DNA of 18,000 bases from Owenia fusiformis (taxonomy: Eukaryota > Annelida > Polychaeta > Sabellida > Oweniidae). Location of the stretch: contig CAIIXF020000381.1 of NCBI GenBank assembly GCA_903813345.2, positions 1 through 18,000 on the forward strand, read 5' to 3'. This document shows positions 9,454-16,316 of the stretch, piece by piece (positions within the stretch are counted from its first letter, which is position 1; each line of letters starts with the position of its first letter). The translations under genes were made by a program, and so were the position numbers. The notes beneath the pieces are model-generated. The model saw nothing but the letters and a program-made list of their open reading frames with translations, had not been told where the DNA came from and searched no databases.

Positions 9454-9940
9454 TCACTGGTATGCTTTTTGGGGGTCACTGGGGGGCAACCGGGAAGCTT
9501 TTTGGGCCTCTAGAATGATCTTGGGGCCATTGGAGTGCTTTTAGAGGCCACTTGGGGCCACTGAGATGCTTTTCTGGGCAACGTTTTGGGGCCACAGGGG
9601 GGCACTGGGTTGATGTCATGGGTCGCACAGGGGTACTAGGATAGTTTAGAGGGCCTCATGGCAGCACTAGGATATTTCTAGGGGCCACTGGGGACAACTA
9701 GGATGCTTTTGAGAACCACATGGGGCCACTATGATGCTTTTGCTCCTTGGGGGGCATCCGGGGACTATTGGGATCCTTTTTGGGGCATCTGTGGGCCACG
9801 AGGATGATTTTGGGAGTCATAGGAGCCGCAAGTATGCTGCTTAGGGGGCCACTAGAATGCTTTTGGGGGCCACTTTGGGGCACTGGGATGCTTTTTGGAT
9901 CATATGGGGCCACTGCCGTGCTTTTTGAATGCCACCATTG
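9454..9940 (+). repeat. G-rich minisatellite, right block
   Basis: Same unit and orientation as 7396-8483 (GGGGGCCACTAGAATGCTTT around 9850). It is the continuation of that array beyond the 961-bp insertion. Units are more degenerate toward the right end, which fades into unique sequence near 9940. ORFs here are repeat artefacts. Confidence 0.93.
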
Positions 9941-10133
9941 CCTACTTAGTATTGAATTATAACAAACAGACTAAGTTTAAGTTAATGGCAGTGTTAAATT
10001 ACACCTTTGTTAAAGTTATGATATTATAAATAGGTTTTACAACCACGAAATCATAACCTCTTAACCCAAAATGTTATCATGGGCACTTGTGTCTATGTCC
10101 CGTATTTGGATTTTGAAGAAAGTTGCATCAATT

Positions 10134-10170
10134 TGTGTAAAACTCATCTTAAAAAGATGAGTTTTACACA
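10134..10170. repeat. Perfect 17-bp palindrome with 3-bp loop
   Basis: TGTGTAAAACTCATCTT (10134-10150), AAA, AAGATGAGTTTTACACA (10154-10170). It sits at the inner edge of the extra P3 core copy. In RNA it would form a stable short hairpin, but there is no following T-run. Confidence 0.9.
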
Positions 10171-10171
10171 T

Positions 10172-10262
10172 GGGCCTAACACTGGAAAGAGCCCCTAATA
10201 GTGGGTGTGGCATATTTGCTTTGTTACCATAGTGACGCTGCCGCGGATTCAGAATTGCCAAC
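10172..10262 (-). repeat. Extra partial copy of the P3 core, direct repeat of 10345-10435
   Basis: Both 91-bp segments run from GGGCC.AACACTG through GAGCCCCTAA.AGTGGG and GGTTACCATAG-like bases to CAGAATTGCCAAC. The right side of the window therefore carries two tandem core copies against one full copy on the left. Confidence 0.85.
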
Positions 10263-10283
10263 TTAATATATTTTGATTGAATT

Positions 10284-10538
10284 ATCTATTACCTTCCATT
10301 TGGTGTGTATTTCATCGAAATCTGAGCAATAATGAAGGAGATAGGGGCCAAACACTGAAAAGAGCCCCTAAAAGTGGGCGTGGCTTATTTACTTGGTTAC
10401 CATAGCAACGCCGTCGCGGATCCAGAATTGCCAACATCATTTTTCTTGGTAAGTATCACGTATAGGTCATAAAAATGTATGTCGCTTAGCTCGCCTCTAA
10501 AAAGGACACGGAACCTCTTATTTGGAATTTTGCTCCCA
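10284..10538 (-). repeat. Dispersed module, right copy of inverted pair P3
   Basis: Reverse complement of 5842-6084, from TGCTCCC at the outer end to ATCTATTACC at the inner end, with few mismatches and small gaps. No coding potential is shared between copies beyond chance open frames. Confidence 0.9.
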
Positions 10539-10640
10539 GACTATAAAAGGAATATTATAAGACATACTTCTGAACAATCATTTCTGTCTTTCTCCTTTTG
10601 CTCATGGATAAAGTGGAGCAGAAGGGGGTTAAGTCATCTT

Positions 10641-11345
10641 CAAAGGAGTGATATCTATATGGTGAACTTTTTGAATACACGTTTCTCTTAAACCAGTCAT
10701 CAAACATTCTGAAAATTTTACACATCGTCAATTTAATGCTTATCTTTAGTATGGTAACATTATAATTTGAAATATATTTATATACTTTTCTCTATATTGT
10801 TTAAGATAACACATGAGACACTTCTTTTGTTCTTGGTATCATATGTTCGGAATGAAATGAAACATCTATCCCAACCTCATTGGAACAAAACGACATAAAC
10901 ACAACGTGTGTAGGTCTCTCAATATTGTAATCGTACAAAGGAAGGTTTGGTTGATATTAAAAAAGTATCTTGTTAATGAAATTAAAGGTTGAACTTAATT
11001 TTTATCTATTTTGGGGGGGGGGGTTGTAAAAGTTTTTGCATACTCATTGTAAAATCAACCAAAATTTCCTTTGTATAACTGTAATATTGAGAGGTCTAAG
11101 AAAATGTTGTATATGCTATTTTGTTCCAACAATTGGTAGAAAGGAACAAAAAACAATTGCACTAAAAAACAAAATGTTAACAAAAACAGTTATATAAAAT
11201 ATATATAAATAATTTTTGCATTAAATTGTTGCCAATCGGTCAAAATTACATAAAGGACTGTGTTTTTTTACAGAATGTTTTCAATAATTGGTTTAAGAGA
11301 AAAACATTGTTGAATTCAGTTCACCATATCGATACCTATCCTTTT
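10641..11345. mobile_element. 705-bp foldback element, arms about 320 bp
   Basis: The outer arms 10641-10694 and 11290-11345 (GGTTTAAGAGAAA, GTTCACCATAT on the right strand) and the inner arms 10880-10958 and 11051-11130 (TTGGAACAAAA, CTCTCAATATT, TACAAAGGAA, GGTTGAT) are inverted copies centred near 11000. The sequence between outer and inner arms also aligns (GCATTAAATTG, CAGAATGTTT). A G11 run at 11013-11023 lies in the central spacer. No ORF of note occurs on the arms. Confidence 0.85.
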
Positions 11346-12010
11346 TCTTGGGAGAAAAAACTGTTTACAGTTCCAAACATGACCCTCTGAGGTAGTATAT
11401 ACATATCAGCTTTATAAGTCATATTACGATTTCCCTTTGAAGCACAAACTGTAAACAGTTCCACACATCACCCTCGGAGGTACATATGTATATGTGAACT
11501 TTATCTACTGTAGAATCCCTTTATGGCTTAGTTATTAGAAATACTTTTGGAATAAGTGACTGCTGTGTATCTCCTTTTGTTATAGTTTTTTGTGGGTGGT
11601 GTTAGAGGGTTGGTAGTTGGCAGTCAATGGTTGACATCTGTAGCAAATGGCAGGTGGAGACATTTTACATCTCCTTTTGTTAATGAATGAGGTGAGGGGG
11701 AGGTTAAGGTAGATTAAAATTCTCCTTGGGAGCACCATCAGCCATCATGTCCATCAGCCATCCTCTATCGATGAATTGGGGAGGGATAAGTCATATAAGA
11801 ATTTTCCTTCTCTGTTAATGGATGGGGTGAGGGGAAGTTAAGGTACAACTGTAGATTAAAATTCTCCTTGGGAGCACAAACCACAAACATTGTACAGTTT
11901 CTTAACCCTAGAGAAATGGGTGAAATGTATCAACTGTAGAATCTTGCCATGGCTTTAAAAGGTTTGCTTTATGAACTACTTTTGAAGTAAGTGAGTATAT
12001 ACTCATGAAC
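11341..12010 (+). repeat. Degenerate direct-repeat region
   Basis: ACAGTTCCAAACATGACCCT (about 11368) recurs as ACAGTTCCACACATCACCCT (about 11456), spacing about 88. AAATTCTCCTTGGGAGCAC appears near 11717 and 11858, each preceded by a GGTGAGGGGGAGGTTAAGGT-like block (near 11690 and 11826). The same family appears at 5700-5830. No gene is seen. Confidence 0.7.
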
Positions 12011-12127
12011 GGAGTGGGACTGGGGGGTAAACAAATAAAATATATAATCCCTTCATGAATAAATCATATACGAATTTTCCTCGGGGGGGATATAGAAGAT
12101 GCTGATGTGGCTATTCCCTATTAAACT

Positions 12128-12352
12128 ATGTTTAGTTTTAAGATTGACAGCATAGACTCAATAGCAATTACCTGTTCCCCTGGAAGGAATCCCTTAGCTG
12201 ATAAAATCGCACATGTGCCTGCCTGGGTAAGCTATGGTGGACTAGACAGAGCTCATGCTTCAAGGCATCATTCGGATGTAAATTATTGTACTTTTAAGGA
12301 TATATTAAATGAAATAATGAGCATACAAATGCAGACTGATGCATCTGAATAA
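12128..12352 (+). other. Unrecognised 74-codon ORF
   Basis: An ATG-to-TAA frame with mixed composition (for example CSPGRNPLADKIAHVPAWVS), more protein-like than its surroundings. A GTAAGC donor-like site lies inside it near 12226. I recognise no family. It could be the tail of a decayed transposon protein or simply chance. Low confidence that it is a gene. Confidence 0.15.
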
Positions 12353-12734
12353 GAATCGTAAGACCTTGACTTATAAAGAGAAATTCTTGATAAATTTTTA
12401 GAAAAAGAAAAATATAAAAACAAGAATTTAACATGAAGAAATGACCCTTTAGACTAACAAAGGCATCCAGAAAAAAAACAAAAAAAAACAGTTGATCATT
12501 ACAAAATTATAACATTATTCCATAATAGCATGTTTTCCCTGGGAAATAAACAGGGAATAGAATTGATATTCAAAAGATCCCATATTATAGCTAGATTCCT
12601 ATATCAGATCCCGTATTGGATCCTGTATCAGCCTAAATCACATATCAGATCCTATATCAGAACCATTCCCGGGGATTTCTCTTGATTTTTATTTTTCAGA
12701 AAAAAAACAATTTAATAAATAGGTTATTGATGGT
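12353..12734. other. Non-coding, with short degenerate ATATCAGATCC repeats
   Basis: AT-rich with A-runs near 12472-12489. From 12576 to 12664 variants of (CC)TATATCAGATCC recur about five times. No gene is seen. Confidence 0.5.
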
Positions 12735-12876
12735 GTTGGTGGAATATGAATTTTATTTATTTTATTCACCTCGAGAACTATCATATTAACACTCCGGCTA
12801 TTGCCCTCAGTCAATATGATGTTTTCCTTGGCCAATATCATATTTTTCCTCAGAATAAAATTCATATTCCATCCCT
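12735..12876. mobile_element. Small MITE, about 140 bp, perfect 17-bp TIRs
   Basis: GGAATATGAATTTTATT (12741-12757) is the exact reverse complement of AATAAAATTCATATTCC (12854-12870). Weaker matches extend outward (GGTGG against CCATCC). Between them lie ATCATATTAACACTCC and AATATCATATTTTTCC blocks, themselves partly inverted. It abuts the right P2 arm. No clear target duplication. Confidence 0.75.
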
Positions 12877-12931
12877 CCCATTAAATTACCTCTTCATATC
12901 ACACATACATTTTTAAAATGCTACTTGGAGA

Positions 12932-13517
12932 AGTATTAGTACTCATTATAGAATTTCTTATCTAATTGTGCCATCTTCACTTTCTCATATTTCTAAGGGG
13001 TAGGGATCAACAAAGCCATATTTAAAATTCCAAATAGTATTGTATCATTACATTCTTTATATTACAATTCCCCACATAGATTGGAAATAATTTTAGATTA
13101 CTCCTAGATCCTTAAAGCAGTATTGGTGCCAATTATTTCTCTAAAGCTGCAACAATAAAGTTGGCGAGACTAAAAAACGAATGAAAATATGCTTATTTAT
13201 TACTATAAATTGGGTTTTTGTCAAAACCGATCAACATATCTCCCTATAACTTTAGGAAACACTTGACTACAGTGCTAGCAACATAATATCTATAAATCAG
13301 TGCTATAGTTAATGTATAACTGATTTAATAGAATGATAATATAGTACCCCCCTGAAATATTATTCTAGGGGGGTAAAACTGCTCAGAATCCTTCGTCCAC
13401 AAACTAAAAAGACCCAGACATATATGAATTGATGCTAAATGAAGTCATCTTTTAGAAACATTATGTCTATCAAGTGGCCCTTGAACTTCCCAAAACCCAT
13501 GCTATGTCCTGGCCTAA
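12932..13517 (-). repeat. Right arm of long inverted repeat P2
   Basis: Reverse complement of 3300-4042: it ends AGGACATAGC (as GCTATGTCCTGGCCTAA on +) and begins with the block matching AGAAATTCTATGATGA at 4019-4034. It has one copy of the unit that is duplicated on the left, and a 14-bp insertion (AATGTTTCTAAAAG on the minus strand) absent from the left. Confidence 0.9.
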
Positions 13518-13820
13518 TTTTGTAACAGGGGGTCTATGGGAATCAACCCGAACAAAAAGTCAAATATTCAAAGTTGATAAACAATTTTTAAAACCATATT
13601 TCTAGATGTGCTTTTACATGCAGATTTCAAAAATGACATCACTTTGACTAAATGTTGAATATTTAATGACGTAAATCAAGATTATTTATACTCGCATCAA
13701 GTCTATTGAATATTTACTCAGTTTCAAGACATTTTGTAGATAATGCCTATTTAAGGCTAAAATCATCATGAAATGGTCAATGATGATGTTGGTATAACTT
13801 AACTTAGCTTACATTTTTAG
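13518..13820. other. Non-coding stretch
   Basis: AT-rich sequence between the outer end of the right P2 arm and the candidate cassette exon. No repeat or gene was recognised. Confidence 0.4.
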
Positions 13821-13880
13821 ATGGCAGACTATGCAATTATAGACGCCAGAAGAAGAAATAATAGAAATGTTTTCCACAAC
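13821..13880 (+). CDS. Possible 60-nt cassette exon inside the large intron
   Basis: The sequence CTTACATTTTTAG precedes 13821 and a perfect GTGAGT donor starts at 13881. The 60 nt between them are open in the frame starting at ATG 13821 and encode 20 residues (MADYAIIDARRRNNRNVFHN). Both borders are phase 0, so inclusion between 982 and 16317 would keep the reading frame. A branch-point-like CTTAAC/TTAACTTA lies about 25 bases upstream. It could also be a chance combination in a long intron, since only splice signals and phase support it. Confidence 0.3.
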
Positions 13881-14249
13881 GTGAGTTATGGCAAAATTTC
13901 CACCGAGTTTCTTTGCAAAAGGTGTTAGAAGCAAATCTCAATGCATCTAACAATCTAACTTTATAACGAGCTACAATACATAAAAATAGGTTCCCTGATT
14001 ATTTTAGAGCTCCAAAATGATTTAAAAACAATAAAATTCAACTCCAATTTTTTTTCTTTCTATGTCAAAGTCCTATGTCAAAATGTTGATTAAGCAATGC
14101 AATATTATGCATTCTAATATGATACGTGACGTCACAATGGGTAAAACAATTGATTAACTGGTCTATATTGGAGTATGTATGACCGCTAAAAATCATAAAT
14201 GCAAACAGTTCTTGTCTGTTTATCATATTAGAGTCGTAACAAATACCTC
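13881..14249. other. Non-coding stretch
   Basis: AT-rich, with a TACGTGACGTCACAAT block near 14123. No gene or clear repeat. Confidence 0.4.
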
Positions 14250-14398
14250 GATTTTGTGATTTATGTCAAATATACATGCAGGACCTCAAATTTTATTCTG
14301 GCCATTGCCAAAGACCTCAATCGCTTCGCGATTTTGGTCTTTTAACAATGAAAAGAATAAAATTTTCGGTCATATATCACGCCATAAATCATAAAATC
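14250..14398. repeat. 149-bp long hairpin (MITE-like)
   Basis: The whole segment is an imperfect palindrome centred near 14324. Outer arms are GATTTTGTGATTTATG (14250-14265) against CATAAATCATAAAATC (14383-14398). Middle arms are AAATTTTATTCT against AGAATAAAATTT. The core is AAAGACCTCAATCGC, then TTC, then GCGATTTTGGTCTTT. Almost the full length can fold back, as in hairpin-type MITEs. Confidence 0.85.
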
Positions 14399-14519
14399 TT
14401 GGTCTTTATTCTTTAAATAAGCTCAAAACATAGCAAAATCTTGTTTTAAACTGTCACTACCTCATAATATGGAAATGACATTGGAGTAACCAATAACCAT
14501 TCATATTTTAGAACCATGC

Positions 14520-14650
14520 ATCATTTCGTTGGAAATTGAATTATCTTTCTAATGATACATAATCTTAGGATATTTTTAACATATTGGGAAAGATACATGT
14601 ATTACAGAAATAAAAAATGTGGACGTTTTTATTGGCCCACCCTGTACATG
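14520..14650 (-). repeat. Dispersed repeat, right copy of inverted pair P1
   Basis: On the minus strand it reads GTACAGGGTGGGCCAATAAA, then AAACGTCCACATTTTTTATT, then ATTAGAAAGATAATTCAATT, followed by TTCCAACGAAATGAT. These match 2656-2776 in the same order. Confidence 0.7.
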
Positions 14651-14905
14651 TACTTCTTCATATTGGGAATAAAATAATCTGAATAGCCTTTCGTGAAATC
14701 AGCATCGATTTATTGTATTACTGTAAACTGGTAGTTCGGTAGCATTATTTTCTGTTTTATAATGATGTGCCAAACAAAACCGGCCCTTTTAAGAATTTTT
14801 ACACCTTCATCACTTTCTTTCTAAATAACACTTATTATAATGAACACTTCACCATTATTTCGAGACCGGAAAACAACAAAAACTCCCCAAAATAGTAAAC
14901 AAACT

Positions 14906-14919
14906 AAGTAATATTTTAT
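14906..14919 (+). repeat. 5' target-site duplication of the L1/Tx1-type LINE
   Basis: AAGTAATATTTTAT is identical to 15967-15980, immediately after the LINE's A-rich tail. Confidence 0.88.
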
Positions 14920-15966
14920 TCAATGTGGAAAGGTGTTAGTAAAATAATTTTAGCCAAAACAGGTCATGATTTTGATATTTTTATATGTAACTCAGATCTG
15001 AAAGATCTAAAACCTCAAATTAACCTAGATATGCTCCCAGAATTTTACTCCTTTCTATTAAAGACATGGTTCAAATATCGAGAGTATGATGAAGAAATCT
15101 GTAAAACAGATTTATTATGGAATAATCGATGCATTGTGTTCAAACATAAACAAATGTATTTTAAACAATGGAAGGATGCAGGTATCAATTATGTTGCTGA
15201 CATACTGGATACAAATAAACATGTTAAGTCATTAGAATTTTTCAAACAAAAAATGCAAAATAATGCAGCCATTGTTCTGGAATACAATGTAATTCGCAAT
15301 GCAATGATTAATAAGAAAATTTGTATGAATAGATCAAAAGGTGAGAAGATGTATAATAATGTAAAGATAAAAAACCTAACTTCAAAGGATGTAAGGAAAA
15401 TGATTCTAAAGAAAGACCAAGTTGTGCCTATTTGCATTGAAAGGTGGAAACATATTTATCCAGATTTAAATTGGAAAAGAAATTGGCAGTTAATTCAAAC
15501 TCTCAAAGAGCCACGACTTAAGAGCATTCAATATAAGATTTTACATAATATTTACCCAACTAATACTCACCTTTTCAAATGGAAAATTGAAGGAGTTGCC
15601 TCAAAGAATTGTACATATTGTAATGAGGAAGATTCATATGCACACTTTTTCATTTCTTGCAAAAGAGTAAAGTTTTTATGGAATGAAGTAGAGTGCAAAT
15701 TGAATGCTAGATTTGGGCACAGAATTAGATTAGGACACAAACACATTTTATTCAAGTATGAATGTAAAATAAAAAAGGAAGAAGACTACATCAATTATAT
15801 CATTGTTATTGCCAAGAATTGTATAAGTAAGTACAAATATGGGGATTATCCCAATTTACTGTGCTTGTTTGATCAAGAATGTAATATTAGAAATGTATAA
15901 AATTATGTAAAATGATTGGAGAAAATAAATCGCAATAAAAAAAAAAAAGAGACAAAACCAAAAAAA
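14920..15966 (+). mobile_element. 5'-truncated L1/Tx1-type LINE, 1047 bp
   Basis: It is bounded by perfect 14-bp target duplications. It starts inside the ORF2 3' region and ends with a short 3' UTR, AATAAA at 15924-15929 and an A-rich tail (15934-15966). The intact frame and perfect duplication indicate a recent insertion. It is in the same orientation as the host gene, about 350 bp before the nucleotidyltransferase exon. Confidence 0.88.
14923..15900 (+). pseudogene. LINE ORF2 C-terminal fragment (L1/Tx1 type)
   Basis: The 325-codon frame lacks the endonuclease and the catalytic reverse-transcriptase palm, so it is a dead-on-arrival copy. Visible blocks follow the order seen after the RT domain of L1/Tx1 elements: LPEFYSFLLKTWFKYRE (38-54), LLWNNRCIVF (64-73), a QWKDAGINYVADIL segment (85-98), LKSIQYKILHNIYPTNTHLF (200-219), and a zinc knuckle C230, C233, H241, C246 (CX2CX7HX4C). 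The knuckle spacing of seven before the histidine is the L1-like arrangement and differs from the LINE at 4043-5490. The start at 14923 is only the first ATG after the truncation point. Antisense ORFs inside it are shadows. Confidence 0.85.
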
Positions 15967-16300
15967 AAGTAATATTTTATCTAAACAGTCTGACCACTAT
16001 GAGATAGGAATAAATGAGCAAAAAAGGAGTATTGCCTAATTTTTAGTAACATTTATTATAGGTTATTGCCTTAATATCATTGCAATATGACTACTAGATA
16101 TTATATATTTCAACTAAAAATTGTATAAAAAATAAGTAATATTTTATCTAAACAGTCTGACCACTATGAGATAGGAATAAATGAGCAAAAAAGGAGTATT
16201 GCCTAATTTTTAGTAACATTTATTATAGGTTATTGCCTTAATATCATTGCAATATGACTACTAGATATTATATATTTCAACTAAAAATTGTATAAAAAAT
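15967..16300 (+). repeat. Exact 167-bp tandem duplication
   Basis: 15967-16133 and 16134-16300 read identically. Each starts AAGTAATATTTTATCTAAAC and ends ATTGTATAAAAAAT. The first 14 bases of unit 1 are also the 3' target duplication of the LINE. Unit 2 ends 16 bp before the exon at 16317, so the polypyrimidine/branch-point region of that intron is partly duplicated. Confidence 0.95.
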
Positions 16301-16316
16301 ACTGCATGCATTGCAG

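Larger units (their letters stand above)
983..16316 (+). other. Inferred 15.3-kb intron packed with repeats
   Basis: It begins with GTAAGA at 983 and ends with TGCATTGCAG at 16316. No host exon between is convincing apart from the 60-nt candidate at 13821. The interval holds two 5'-truncated LINEs in sense orientation, several inverted-repeat elements, a split minisatellite and three long inverted-repeat pairs. The join is inferred from matching phase; transcript data would settle it. Confidence 0.5.

Noticed and set aside
7396-9940. CRISPR-like array
   Set aside because: The repeats are degenerate and contiguous without unique spacers, and the context is eukaryotic.
10134-10170. Rho-independent terminator
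   Set aside because: The stem is perfect, but no U-run follows and the genome is eukaryotic; it is treated as a palindrome only.
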